From assembly GCF_029267015.1 (NCBI RefSeq), contig NZ_JARIEA010000073.1, positions 1 through 64,000 of the forward strand: a stretch of 64,000 nucleotides of DNA. The letters are read 5' to 3'. This DNA comes from Sporosarcina ureae. Its GTDB lineage: Bacteria; Bacillota; Bacilli; Bacillales_A; Planococcaceae. Each line of letters opens with the position of its first letter. Positions within the stretch are counted from its first letter, which is position 1. A program made the translations under genes and the position numbers. The notes beneath the pieces were generated by a model. The model was not told where the DNA came from. It did no database searches and saw nothing but the letters and a program-made list of their open reading frames with translations. Positions 21,022 to 31,284 of the stretch are shown here, in pieces.

Positions 21022-21031
21022 GAGATAAAAG

Positions 21032-21075
21032 ATATCGGTGGTGGACGGATACGTTCGTTCACTGCCGTTATTTAT
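21032..21075 (+). terminator. Attenuator-like hairpin between SBP and permease genes
   Basis: CGGTGGTGGACG...CGTTCACTGCCG followed by a T-rich tract; G-T pairs allowed. Confidence 0.5.
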
Positions 21076-21319
21076 TTTACAGACTCTTATATACGGTAAG
21101 ATCTATTTTGGCAGTTCTTCAAATAACCGTGAGTATACAAAGAGAAACACACCTTGCCCAATCACCCAACTAAATAAAATGACTCGTAGTATCGTTCGCT
21201 AGACGTAGCCAACCATACGAACTGAGGTATTATTCAACGTCTACTTATGGAGTAAAAATACGTCTTACCGTGTTTAAGAGATTTAACGTAGAGTAGGACA
21301 TAGTTAAGGAGAGTACCTT

Positions 21320-22285
21320 ATGATAAAACTAATAATCCGTCGTTTTTTAGGGATGATCCCTATGTTATTTTTAATCTCCATAGTGGTATTCGGACTCGCT
21401 AAGGCGATGCCTGGTGACTCTTTCACGGGGGAAATCGATCCGAATAACACCAATCCCGAATATATTGAAGAGATGAGACAGAAAACAGGCTATTACGATC
21501 CTGTGTACGTTCAATACGGCAGATGGATCAAAGATTTCGTTCAAGGTGATTTCGGAAAATCCACGCGTTATAAAATACCGGTGTCTGAGTTAATCATTCA
21601 AAAGATACCGAACACCCTATTTTTAGCGTTAGTTTCCCTAGTCATAACGTATATTCTCGCATTCGCCATGGGCATGTATGCTGGGAGAAAACCCTATACA
21701 CTTGGTGATAACTTGATTGCGGTATTTAACTATGCTGGGCTTGCAATCCCCTCTTTCGTCGCTGGGGTTTTTGCAATTTATTTCTTTGCTTTTGGTTTGA
21801 ATTGGTTCCCTTTCGCGGGTTCTGTTGATATTGAAATCTCAAAAGGCACGCCTGCTTATTGGTTGAGTAAAATTCATCATGTGTTCTTGCCAGCTGTCGT
21901 ACTCGGTATTTTCGCAACAGCACAATATACACAGTTTTTACGTAATGATTTAATCGAGAACTCACGCAGAGATTTCGTTAGAACTGCTAGAGCTAAAGGA
22001 ACACCGATGAGCCGGATTTATAATGTACATATTTTACGTAACTCTATTATTCCACTCATTACATTCCTAGGATTCGATATTGCTTCACTGCTAGGCGGAG
22101 CGATCATTATAGAGAAAATTTTCACGTACCCTGGTATCGGCTTATTGTTTCTTGATTCAGTAGGAAATCGTGATATTCCGACGATGATGGCCATTACGAT
22201 GATGCTATCGTTCCTAGTACTTTTCGGTAACTTATTAGCTGATATTTTATATGGCGTCGTAGATCCAAGAATAAGATTAGGATAG
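21320..22285 (+). CDS. oppB: Peptide ABC transporter permease (OppB/DppB)
   Basis: RTARAKGTPMSRIYNVHILRNSIIPLITFLG EAA loop. Confidence 0.9.
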   Translation: MIKLIIRRFLGMIPMLFLISIVVFGLAKAMPGDSFTGEIDPNNTNPEYIEEMRQKTGYYDPVYVQYGRWIKDFVQGDFGKSTRYKIPVSELIIQKIPNTLFLALVSLVITYILAFAMGMYAGRKPYTLGDNLIAVFNYAGLAIPSFVAGVFAIYFFAFGLNWFPFAGSVDIEISKGTPAYWLSKIHHVFLPAVVLGIFATAQYTQFLRNDLIENSRRDFVRTARAKGTPMSRIYNVHILRNSIIPLITFLGFDIASLLGGAIIIEKIFTYPGIGLLFLDSVGNRDIPTMMAITMMLSFLVLFGNLLADILYGVVDPRIRLG

Positions 22286-22296
22286 GAGGAAAGGAC

Positions 22297-23214
22297 ATGA
22301 CAATGAATACAACACCTGTAGAAGAAAAGCCACCAGTGAAAGGCTTATCTCCTTGGGGAATGGCCCGAAAAAAATTCTTGAAAAACAAATTGGCAATGAT
22401 CAGTTCATTCTTTTTAGCAGCTGTCATCATCCTTTCTCTTCTAGCTCCTGTACTGGCGCCTCATATTTCGCCCATTCCAGATATCGAGAAAGTAAATATT
22501 TCAAAAATGAACATCACGCCGAATGGTGAACATCTTCTCGGAACAGATAAAAGTGGCCGGGACGTACTGACAAGACTGTTATACGGGGGTAGAGTTTCAC
22601 TGTTAGTCGGTTTCAGTGCTACACTTATCGTTATTTTCTTAGGTACTCTCGTAGGTTCAATCGCTGGATTCTTCGGTGGCCGAGTCGATAGCCTTCTCAT
22701 GCGATTTACGGATTTCGTATTGAACTTCCCATTCCTTGTGTTCGTTATCGTGTTGAATACCATTTTGCACGGTAAAGTAGATGGGCTATGGGTATTGATC
22801 GGTTTGATCGGTCTGTTAAGTTGGGGTGGTGTGGCGCGTATTGTACGAAGTAAGATTCTTGCTGAGAAAGAGAATGAATATGTTCTTGCAGCCATTTCAA
22901 TTGGTTGTTCACCAGCTAAAGTGATCGCGAAGCATTTGCTGCCGAACGTCATGTCGACGATCATTGTACAGGCAACATTACTTTTCGCCGGGTTGATCAT
23001 CGCGGAATCTGGGCTTAGTTATCTTGGGTTCGGTGTTCCTCAAAAAACGCCTTCTTGGGGTAATATGCTTGCGTTCGCAAACGAGCCAGACGTGCTACAG
23101 GGCAAGCCTTGGATGTGGATGCCGCCAGCACTTGCGATTACGTTTACCATTTTGTCAATTAACTTCATTGGTGAAGGTCTAAAAGATGCGATGAATCCAA
23201 AGTCGACAAGATAA
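22297..23214 (+). CDS. oppC: Peptide ABC transporter permease (OppC/DppC)
   Basis: GTDKSGRDVLTRLLYGGRVSLLVG; LAAISIGCSPAKVIAKHLLPN. Confidence 0.9.
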   Translation: MTMNTTPVEEKPPVKGLSPWGMARKKFLKNKLAMISSFFLAAVIILSLLAPVLAPHISPIPDIEKVNISKMNITPNGEHLLGTDKSGRDVLTRLLYGGRVSLLVGFSATLIVIFLGTLVGSIAGFFGGRVDSLLMRFTDFVLNFPFLVFVIVLNTILHGKVDGLWVLIGLIGLLSWGGVARIVRSKILAEKENEYVLAAISIGCSPAKVIAKHLLPNVMSTIIVQATLLFAGLIIAESGLSYLGFGVPQKTPSWGNMLAFANEPDVLQGKPWMWMPPALAITFTILSINFIGEGLKDAMNPKSTR

Positions 23215-23223
23215 TAGAAACAA

Positions 23224-23257
23224 AAAACGATCTCATTACTGTGAGATCGTTTTTTAC
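23224..23257. terminator. Rho-independent terminator
   Basis: AAAAACGATCTCATTACTGTGAGATCGTTTTTT. Confidence 0.85.
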
Positions 23258-23271
23258 TTGCTATAACTTAA

Positions 23272-23490
23272 TACTTTGTTCTAATATGTTCGCCGCCTGC
23301 ATTCTCTACTCTCGAAATTATTGTTGAATACATGCGCATCATCACACCGCCATCATAGCTATAGTCCCTTCCGTCTTTCATGTGAAGCATCACTTTTTCG
23401 ACAGCTGTTGTGCCGTCTATTTTCGTGATGACATCCTCGACGCTTTCAAAATCATCCCATTCGTAGATTAGCGTTGTATGGGGTTAAATT
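23272..23490 (-). pseudogene. N-terminally truncated ORF
   Basis: Open reading HTTLIYEWDDFESVEDVITKIDGTTAVEKVMLHMKDGRDYSYDGGVMMRMYSTIISRVENAGGEHIRTKY* with a stop directly upstream and no clear start. Confidence 0.4.
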
Positions 23491-23695
23491 CTACTTACCC
23501 TTCTCATCAATTGTCCGTAATAACATTTACGAAGATGTTTCGTACACTTGCTTGAGTAACTCTTCTAAGCTGGGTGTGCTGTTGTCATCTATATATTGCT
23601 GAAGGAGTAACTTTATTTTATTGGAAAGCGGCATGGGAACCTTCTGACTGATTTTTCTACTTAAATTTTTACATTCTAACAAATAACTATTGCCC

Positions 23696-23711
23696 TTTAC
23701 GTTAACGTCAA
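23696..23711. promoter_or_regulatory. MerR/LiuR-type operator-like palindrome
   Basis: TTTACGTTAACGTCAA with palindromic core ACGTTAACGT, about 48 nt upstream of the MerR start codon. Confidence 0.6.
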
Positions 23712-23758
23712 TGATACACTGTGCTTATCAGAAAATTCAATACAGGAGTGGTGATATC

Positions 23759-24178
23759 ATGAATTCTAACACAGATGAAGATTCAACAGAATTATCTATT
23801 TCTATTTCAGACATAGCGAAGTTATACGATGTCTCCACTCGTACTATTCGCTACTATGAAGAAATCGGCTTACTACACCCCTTTCGAACAGCTAGCGGTC
23901 AACGTGTTTTCAGTAAAAAAGAGACCACGCGTCTAAAGTTAATTTTTAAGGGAAAGAAATACGGATTCCAATTGGATGAAATCAAGGAAATGATTGAGCT
24001 ATTCGATCGCGATCCAACTGGCAAGAAACAATTAGCACGAACCGTTGAATATGGACAAGAAAAAATAAATGAAGTGACCGAGAGAATTGATGAACTGATG
24101 ATCATCCGATCTGAAATGGACACCTTATTACGTGAGTACAATGTGAAATTACACGAATTGGAGAGTGATCATGAATGA
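23759..24178 (+). CDS. MerR-family regulator (LiuR-like) of fatty/branched acid catabolism
   Basis: YDVSTRTIRYYEEIGLLHPFRTASGQRVFSKKETTRLKLI; ATG at 23759 preceded by AGGAGTGG. Confidence 0.85.
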   Translation: MNSNTDEDSTELSISISDIAKLYDVSTRTIRYYEEIGLLHPFRTASGQRVFSKKETTRLKLIFKGKKYGFQLDEIKEMIELFDRDPTGKKQLARTVEYGQEKINEVTERIDELMIIRSEMDTLLREYNVKLHELESDHE

Positions 24179-25686
24179 ACATTTCAAATTTATTAGCTAT
24201 GCAAGCACGCAAATTCCCAAATCATGAAGGAATTGTTACGCCCAAAGAAAGAATTTCATACGCTGAATGGGACAAGGCAGTGAATCAGCTTGCTGACGGC
24301 TTGCGCACATTAGGCATTAGTAAAGGGGACAAAGTCGTCTTGCACATGCCAAATACAAAAGAACTTATCTATTCATACTTTGCTGTGCAACGTTTAGGAG
24401 CACTCAGCATCCCTATTAATGCGAAACTAGCTGAAAAAGAAATCCAGTTCATTGTTACACATAGTGATGCCAAAATGCTGATTACGCACAATATGCTATT
24501 CCCTTCTATAGAACATATGAAGCTCGATCCATCTATTACGTATGTGAAAACTGGTGCGGCTGTATTCGATTGGCGTTCACTAGACGACATTCTTTTAAAT
24601 GGTAGCACATCGTCTATTGAATGCTTATCCTCTGACGATGACGAAGCTTCTATTCTCTATACGTCCGGTACGACTGGTGATCCAAAAGGAGTCGTCTTTA
24701 CTCACCGCAACATCCTAACTGTCGGTATTATGATGGCCATTGAAATGAACATCACTCCAGATAGTCGTTTACTGCATATGATGCCACTTAGTCACTCTGC
24801 TCCCCTACATTTGTTTTTAATTGCAGGGACCTACGCAGGCGCAACACATATTGTAACGCCAACATTTACTCCCGAGTTATTCCTACACACTGTAGCTACT
24901 GAACGGACAACACATTTCTTCGGTGCTCCAATCGCTTATTTGGCAGGTGCTGCTCATGATAAATTAGCCGATTACGATTTGTCGTCGATGACACATTGGG
25001 TATATGGAGGCGCTCCGCTTGATCAATCAAAAGTAGATTTCATTCAACAAAAGTTCCAGACTGACCGACTATATTGTGTATATGGACTAACGGAAGCGGG
25101 ACCTAACGGCACAGTGCTGATGGGCACAGAACATGCCAATAAAGCGGGTAGTATCGGTAAGCGTGCTGCACTCAACTGTGAAATTCGACTTGTAGATGAA
25201 GACGGTAAAGATGTAATCAAAGGCGAAATCGGAGAAATTATTCTAGCTGGAGAAGGAAATATGAAAGGTTACTATAAAGCTGAGGAACTAACTAAGGCTA
25301 CGTTGAAAGAAGGATGGCTATATACCGGAGATATGGCTTATCAAGATGAAGACGACTACTACTGGGTTGTGGATCGCAAAAAAGACATAATCATTTCAGG
25401 CGGTGTCAATATCTATCCACAAGACATTGAAAAAGAATTGATCACTCACCCTGCTGTAGATGACGTAGCTGTTGTGGGTGTTCCGAATCCTGATTGGGGA
25501 GAAACTGTCAAAGCGTTCGTCGTCTTGAAAGAACCTATCGATGGCGACTTGGCAGAGGACTTTAAAACATACTTGACTGGAAAGATTGCCTCTTACAAGA
25601 TTCCGCGATTAGTAGAAGAATTAGATGCTCTTCCGAGAAACGTCACTGGAAAACTATTAAAAAGCCATTTGCGCAATTTAGTATAA
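24175..25686 (+). CDS. Acyl-CoA synthetase (AMP-forming)
   Basis: ILYTSGTTGDPKGVVFTHRN; GWLYTGDMAYQDEDDYYWVVDRKKDIIISGGVNIYP. Confidence 0.92.
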   Translation: MNISNLLAMQARKFPNHEGIVTPKERISYAEWDKAVNQLADGLRTLGISKGDKVVLHMPNTKELIYSYFAVQRLGALSIPINAKLAEKEIQFIVTHSDAKMLITHNMLFPSIEHMKLDPSITYVKTGAAVFDWRSLDDILLNGSTSSIECLSSDDDEASILYTSGTTGDPKGVVFTHRNILTVGIMMAIEMNITPDSRLLHMMPLSHSAPLHLFLIAGTYAGATHIVTPTFTPELFLHTVATERTTHFFGAPIAYLAGAAHDKLADYDLSSMTHWVYGGAPLDQSKVDFIQQKFQTDRLYCVYGLTEAGPNGTVLMGTEHANKAGSIGKRAALNCEIRLVDEDGKDVIKGEIGEIILAGEGNMKGYYKAEELTKATLKEGWLYTGDMAYQDEDDYYWVVDRKKDIIISGGVNIYPQDIEKELITHPAVDDVAVVGVPNPDWGETVKAFVVLKEPIDGDLAEDFKTYLTGKIASYKIPRLVEELDALPRNVTGKLLKSHLRNLV

Positions 25687-25701
25687 AGAGGAGGACATAC
25701 A

Positions 25702-27414
25702 ATGCCACACTTTTACGAGAGAGATAAAAACTTGCAAACTTTATTGAAAAATCATCTACCTGAACCTTTTTTCAAATGGGCCGACATTGAGCTGAACGAT
25801 TTCAGTGAGAAATGTACAGGTGTATTCGACGAACGTGCAGTGCATACAGATCGAGAAGGCCAGCCAAAACTTATTCGCTACGATAAAATGGGCAATGAAA
25901 TATCAAAGGTCTGGTTCAATGAAGGTTACCGTCAAACGGTTGCTGACACGTATGGTGCCGGAATTGTAGGCTATATCCATAAAGAAATTCCTGAACGTGG
26001 ACACAAAGGAAACTACGTCTATGCATTTGCACAAGGCTATTTATTGTCACATGCAGAACCTGGCTTCTATTGTCCTGTAACTCTCTCAAAAGCAACGGCG
26101 TATTTATTGGATCAATACTCGGAGGGCTTCGTTCGTGAACGCTTTTTACCACATGTACTGGCTACAGGTAATGAGGAATTATACGAAGGCGCTACATTCT
26201 TAACAGAGCGTCAAGGCGGATCAGACGTCGGAGCAAACGAGACCGTCGCTGTACAAAATGGAGATTCTTATAAACTGACAGGTGAAAAGTATTTTGCGAG
26301 CAACGCAGGCGCATGTGGAGTTACTATGGTCCTCGCTCGTATAGAAGGAGCAACTGGCGGCACGAGAGGACTCAGCCTATTCGCTGTCCCTTGGGAAGAA
26401 AACCGTGTAGCAGGAAATTTACGCATCCGCAGACTAAAGGACAAACTCGGCGTTCGTGCCGTCGCTTCTGCCGAAGTAGAATTCACTGACACAACAGGCT
26501 ATTTAGTCGGAGACGCTGACAAAGGCTTCTTCTATATGATGGAAGCACTCAACTTATCGCGTATCTGTAATGCGGTCGCATCCATTGGCATCATGCGTAG
26601 AAGTCTATTGGAAGCGTACGACTACGCTACTACGCGCGACGCCTTCGGAAAGCAACTTATTCAATATCCGATGGTGCAAAGTACATTAACGAAACTAGCT
26701 GCTAAACAAGACATCTCACTTAAAGCCGTGTTTGATGTCATCGGTTTAATGGATCACGTCATGGGACCTGAAACGAAAAAAAGTGCTTCACAAGATGATA
26801 CGATTCTATTCCGTCTACTTGTTGCAGTTGTTAAAAAAGAAACCGCAGAACAAGCCATTCACTTTGCGCGCGAATCTCTTGAAATGCATGGCGGCAACGG
26901 CTATATAGAAGACTTCGTCACCCCCCGATTACTAAGGGACGCACAAGTACTCACAGTCTGGGAAGGCACCGCCAACATCCTAGGTCTCGAAGTACTGAGA
27001 CTGCTAACTAAGTATCATGTAGATGAACTTTTCACTACTATGATGACAGAACGACTAATGATTGTAGAAGCTGCACTAAATGAGACACTTACTGAAGAAC
27101 AAATCCCTACTTGGCAAACTCATCTCCAAACAGTAAAAGATGAATTAGGCGATCTTAATAAAAAAGTCCAGCACTTCCATTCTGCTTCATATGATCTTCA
27201 GACCTATTATTCTAAAGAGATCGCAAAAGAGTATTCTGATCTGTTTGAAGGATTGATCGCACTTGAAGCCGCTGCACACGGAGATGATAATCAGAAGATG
27301 TTGAGTGCTGTGTTTATTGAGATGACGTTTACTACGCAAGACTCTGGAGATATGACAGAAATGCCTATTGATTTGTTAGGGTTCTCTGCTGCTCAAGAAG
27401 CCATGCAAGGTTAA
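25702..27414 (+). CDS. Acyl-CoA dehydrogenase
   Basis: LTERQGGSDVGANETVA; YATTRDAFGKQLIQYPMVQ; VWEGTANILGLE. Confidence 0.9.
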   Translation: MPHFYERDKNLQTLLKNHLPEPFFKWADIELNDFSEKCTGVFDERAVHTDREGQPKLIRYDKMGNEISKVWFNEGYRQTVADTYGAGIVGYIHKEIPERGHKGNYVYAFAQGYLLSHAEPGFYCPVTLSKATAYLLDQYSEGFVRERFLPHVLATGNEELYEGATFLTERQGGSDVGANETVAVQNGDSYKLTGEKYFASNAGACGVTMVLARIEGATGGTRGLSLFAVPWEENRVAGNLRIRRLKDKLGVRAVASAEVEFTDTTGYLVGDADKGFFYMMEALNLSRICNAVASIGIMRRSLLEAYDYATTRDAFGKQLIQYPMVQSTLTKLAAKQDISLKAVFDVIGLMDHVMGPETKKSASQDDTILFRLLVAVVKKETAEQAIHFARESLEMHGGNGYIEDFVTPRLLRDAQVLTVWEGTANILGLEVLRLLTKYHVDELFTTMMTERLMIVEAALNETLTEEQIPTWQTHLQTVKDELGDLNKKVQHFHSASYDLQTYYSKEIAKEYSDLFEGLIALEAAAHGDDNQKMLSAVFIEMTFTTQDSGDMTEMPIDLLGFSAAQEAMQG

Positions 27415-27423
27415 ATTAAAATA

Positions 27424-27472
27424 GACTCCTGTTAAGCTCACACTACGAAGTGGGCTGATCAGGAGTCTAGTT
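27424..27472. terminator. Terminator hairpin between convergent genes
   Basis: AGACTCCTG...CAGGAGTCT inverted repeat. Confidence 0.65.
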
Positions 27473-27529
27473 TATTGTTTAGGCATTCAAGTTAATTTCT
27501 CAAGTAACTGTTACAATACGTCACAGATA

Positions 27530-28300
27530 TTAACTTCTCAGTCCACGACCTTTTTCAATCAAATACCAGTTAATTACGTAAAGCACTACGATAAACGTAA
27601 TCGAAATGACTATAGAAAATAAAATCGGAACGTCGATCACACCGAGAATCCCGAATCGGAATCCGGAAATCATGTAAACGATCGGGTTGAACTGTGAAAT
27701 CACCTGCCAAAATGGAGGCAACATCGAGATGGCAAAAAACACCCCACCTAAATACGTCAACGGCTGAAGAATAAACGTAGGCACAATAGACACATCGTCA
27801 AATGACTTGGCAAAAATACCGTTCAAGAGACCGGCCAACGAGAACAAAATCGCCGTCATCAAAAACGTCAAGATGACAATGCTCCACGAGTGCACTTGCA
27901 ATGGAACGAAAAACAGAGAGATGATCGTGACCAGTATCCCTACGAGAACACTTCTTCCTATTCCTCCAATGACAAAGCCCCAAATAATAATATGAGTCGG
28001 TACAGGGGCAACTAATAGTTCTTCAATGTTCTTTTGAAACTTTTGAGAGAAAAATGATGACGAAACATTTGAGTAGGAACTGGTGATGACGGACATCATG
28101 ATCAATCCTGGGACAATAAATTCCATGTAAGAGAATCCATCCATTTCGCCAATCCGTTTACCAATCAAATTCCCGAAAATAATAAAGTACAAAGAAGTGG
28201 TGATGACTGGCGGGACCAATGTTTGGACCCAGATTCTTAAATAGCGATTCGTTTCTTTGACCGATAAACCCTTTAATGCTGTTAAATATAATTTAAACAT
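27530..28300 (-). CDS. ABC-2 type transporter permease
   Basis: SLYFIIFGNLIGKRIG..; FNPIVYMISGFRFGILG. Confidence 0.88.
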   Translation of the reverse strand: MFKLYLTALKGLSVKETNRYLRIWVQTLVPPVITTSLYFIIFGNLIGKRIGEMDGFSYMEFIVPGLIMMSVITSSYSNVSSSFFSQKFQKNIEELLVAPVPTHIIIWGFVIGGIGRSVLVGILVTIISLFFVPLQVHSWSIVILTFLMTAILFSLAGLLNGIFAKSFDDVSIVPTFILQPLTYLGGVFFAISMLPPFWQVISQFNPIVYMISGFRFGILGVIDVPILFSIVISITFIVVLYVINWYLIEKGRGLRS

Positions 28301-28312
28301 ATGTATCCTCCA

Positions 28313-29227
28313 CTACGCAGTTTCTTCTGTAAGTTTTAAAAATAACTCTTCTAATCGATTGGACTTGTTGCGCATAGATAACACTTTAATCCCTTGTTCT
28401 GTCAATTGGTTAAACACTTCATTGATCCCTTGATCACGTGCTACTTCTACAGAAAGAGATCCATCGTCCAGGAGTTCACTAGTATAACCATTGATCACTG
28501 GCGCTTGTCCTGAAGGTTCGATATCTAAAATAATGGTTTCATACTGGAGCTTAGCGAGCAATGATTTCATACTAGTATCTTCAATCAGCTGCCCTTTTTG
28601 AATGATTCCGATATTACGACACAACATTTCCGCTTCTTCCAAGTAATGTGTTGTCAAAATAATCGTCGTGCCATTTTCATTTAATTCTTTCAGAAACGTC
28701 CACATCTCTCGTCTCAATTCAATGTCTACACCCGCAGTCGGCTCATCCAGAATAAGTAAGCGTGGTTCATGCATCAAAGCACGAGAGATCATCAGTCGAC
28801 GTTTCATCCCTCCAGAAAGCATCTGCGCCTGAACATTTCTTTTCTCCCATAAATCAGACTGCTTCAAGTATTTTTCGCTACGCTTTAGCGCCTCTTTCCT
28901 AGACACACCGTAATAGCCCGCCTGATTCACTACAATCTGCTGAACCGTTTCAAACGGACTGAAGTTGAATTCTTGAGGAACCAAACCGATCTGCAGCTTA
29001 GCTTGCATTAACTGCGTATCCATATCATAGCCAAAGACATTCACTTTTCCTGATGTCTTATTGACGAGAGACGTCACAATTCCGATAGTTGTAGATTTGC
29101 CGGCACCGTTAGGACCTAAAAGAGCATAAAAATCCCCTTCTTCCACTTTCAAATCGATGCCACGCAACGCTTCCACACCACCAGCATAGACTTTTTTTAG
29201 ATCTTTAATTTCTAATGCGTATGTCAT
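28313..29227 (-). CDS. ABC-2 type transporter ATP-binding protein
   Basis: LLGPNGAGKSTTIGIVTSL; LSGGMKRRLMISRAL; start MTYALEIKDLKK at 29227 with RBS (ORF track extends further upstream). Confidence 0.92.
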   Translation of the reverse strand: MTYALEIKDLKKVYAGGVEALRGIDLKVEEGDFYALLGPNGAGKSTTIGIVTSLVNKTSGKVNVFGYDMDTQLMQAKLQIGLVPQEFNFSPFETVQQIVVNQAGYYGVSRKEALKRSEKYLKQSDLWEKRNVQAQMLSGGMKRRLMISRALMHEPRLLILDEPTAGVDIELRREMWTFLKELNENGTTIILTTHYLEEAEMLCRNIGIIQKGQLIEDTSMKSLLAKLQYETIILDIEPSGQAPVINGYTSELLDDGSLSVEVARDQGINEVFNQLTEQGIKVLSMRNKSNRLEELFLKLTEETA

Positions 29228-29375
29228 TCTATTTATCTCCTCACGATCTTTTAGTTGGCTCCATATAATTATCCATTTGCCAGTATACCACTCCACTATT
29301 AAAGCTACCAGGTTCCAGCACCAGTCTGGATAGTGTTGAAAGCTAGTACTGTCTATAAATATAAACTCAATAAAA

Positions 29376-29428
29376 AGACAGCAAGCCCGAAATAATGAAA
29401 AATCATTCCGGAACTTGCTGCTTTTAAA
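29376..29428. terminator. Terminator hairpin downstream of SLH gene
   Basis: AAAAGACAGCAAGCCCGAAAT..ATTCCGGAACTTGCTGCTTTT. Confidence 0.55.
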
Positions 29429-29455
29429 ATAATTATACAGATGCAAATTGATTAA

Positions 29456-30931
29456 TTAATAGTCTACAGTTTGTTCTGCCTCTACATGAAGGTATGGTCC
29501 GATCTTTTTGACGTCTACGTGAATGCCATATTGGACTACACCATCAAGTTTATCATCGGGATTCCACAACCTACTTGGGAATCCTACCCAGAAATTACCC
29601 ACTTGCTTTGGAGTGATACGAAATGTATTCGTCCCCGTCACTCTCGTCAATGTGGCTATTTTTTCATATCCTTTCGGCAAAATTGTCAGCTTGCCAAGAT
29701 TCTTGTTGCCTTCATCTACCGTAACATCTACGTGAAGATTATTTATTACATGTGAAGACACGGTATAAAATGATTCGGACTCATCTAGTACGGAATGAAT
29801 GCTGTAAAGCGTCTCTCTCCCGTCAGTATACCGAACAGTAGCGATGAAGTCGCCAGCCTGATCGATCTGGACGACGTGACAATATTGCTTAATAGAATTC
29901 GTACAGCTATCGAACGACATATCGTCAGTGATTGTCTTCCCCTTGACCGTCTTCAACGAAATCGATTTAGCTCCGATTGATGGACTGTCTTCCTTTTTTA
30001 TTTCATCCTTCACCCATAATTCTAGCGGTACGGCAAAAGGTCCGTTAGCTTCTTCCAATAAAACCTGGAAGGCACCGTTCACTTTTTTCACCTGCACCAT
30101 ATAATTTTTATGCGATTTTTTATTTATAGAAAAACTTAACGTAGCGGTTCCTTCTTTTTTCGGTACGAGGTGAAGTACCATATCTGTTTCAAAAAGAGTA
30201 TTCTTTTTATACTGCGTAACAGCGTCTAGAACGTCTGGAGAGGTTGTGTTTACGCGTGTAAAGTCATTTCCTCCATAGTCCTCCGGATGCAGCACCTTGA
30301 TTTCTGATTTCACTTCTTCGGATGCTTTCAATAACTTTGCGGCCTGTCCGCGTGTCACTGCCGCATTCGGACTATAGGTAGTCGGCGTTGTACCTGTTGT
30401 CAGGTTGAGCTGATAGAGACTGTAAACACCTGCTCTATGGCTATTTCTGTAATTGAGGTCTTTAAAACTGTTCGCCCAATCAGGATTCCAGGGCTCTTCA
30501 TACAACGGCAGTTCAAATGACTTGATTAGAATGGAAGCCATCTGTCCCCGGGTGATGTTGTCGTTCGGCCCGAAGCGTCCGTCACCATAACCATTAATCA
30601 CACCTTTTTCTGACAGGCCGGCGATTGCTTTATAATAACCGTTTGCTGTCGAGACATCTTTAAATCCAGGATTGGTGACAGTAGTCATATCAAGATTTGT
30701 CATTTTTACGATAATCGCGGCTGCTTGTCCGCGGGTAATGGATTCGCCCGGTTTGAATGTGCCATCCGGATAGCCTCCGATGATATTGCGCTCAGCTAAA
30801 TGATTCACCGCTTCCGCAAAGTGTTTGGTTGATGGCACATCAGAAAACCGCTGATTGTCCGAAGCGTAACTTGATAAAGGAAGGCTGAGTACAAGCAAAG
30901 CTGCCCCTAGTACCGATAGTATTTTCTTCAT
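29456..30931 (-). CDS. SLH-domain surface protein, paralogue of 15663-16889
   Basis: FSDVPSTKHFAEAVNHLAERNIIGGYPDGTFKPGESITRGQAAAIIVKMT; shared C-terminal module ITDDMSFDSCTNSIKQYCHVVQIDQAGDFIATVRYTDGRE. Confidence 0.9.
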   Translation of the reverse strand: MKKILSVLGAALLVLSLPLSSYASDNQRFSDVPSTKHFAEAVNHLAERNIIGGYPDGTFKPGESITRGQAAAIIVKMTNLDMTTVTNPGFKDVSTANGYYKAIAGLSEKGVINGYGDGRFGPNDNITRGQMASILIKSFELPLYEEPWNPDWANSFKDLNYRNSHRAGVYSLYQLNLTTGTTPTTYSPNAAVTRGQAAKLLKASEEVKSEIKVLHPEDYGGNDFTRVNTTSPDVLDAVTQYKKNTLFETDMVLHLVPKKEGTATLSFSINKKSHKNYMVQVKKVNGAFQVLLEEANGPFAVPLELWVKDEIKKEDSPSIGAKSISLKTVKGKTITDDMSFDSCTNSIKQYCHVVQIDQAGDFIATVRYTDGRETLYSIHSVLDESESFYTVSSHVINNLHVDVTVDEGNKNLGKLTILPKGYEKIATLTRVTGTNTFRITPKQVGNFWVGFPSRLWNPDDKLDGVVQYGIHVDVKKIGPYLHVEAEQTVDY

Positions 30932-30976
30932 TTGATCCGATCCTTTCTATTCGTATATTCATAAGTCACCGTACAG

Positions 30977-31002
30977 ACGGAAGAATAAGGAAAAAGTTTC
31001 AT
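30977..31002 (-). promoter_or_regulatory. ECF sigma-factor-type promoter
   Basis: Reverse strand TGAAAC-N16(TTTTTCCTTATTCTTC)-CGTC upstream of the SLH gene start at 30931. Confidence 0.65.
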
Positions 31003-31076
31003 GGAAAGTATAGTTATTTTATATGAATTGTTCGGGGACCTGTCACCCTTAACTTAGTTCAGCACCATAGATAAAA

Positions 31077-31138
31077 GTACCTGTGCGAGAAGCTATTGTG
31101 AATGTTTAAACAGTCACGTTAGTTTCTCACACAGGTAC
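31077..31138. repeat. 62-bp palindromic intergenic repeat, copy 2
   Basis: gtacctgtgcgagaagctattgtgaatgtttaaacagtcacgttagtttctcacacaggtac; same length and architecture as 121-182. Confidence 0.85.
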
Positions 31139-31284
31139 CCATTACTCTATTGTTCGAAAAAACCACCTTGGAAATATATTTTTCCATGAAAACTCTTTAT
31201 TTTGATAAAAAAGACCAGACATATAAACAGAACGAATTGTCTTTGTGTCTAGCCTTTTCCAGCCTTCATACAACATACTTACTA

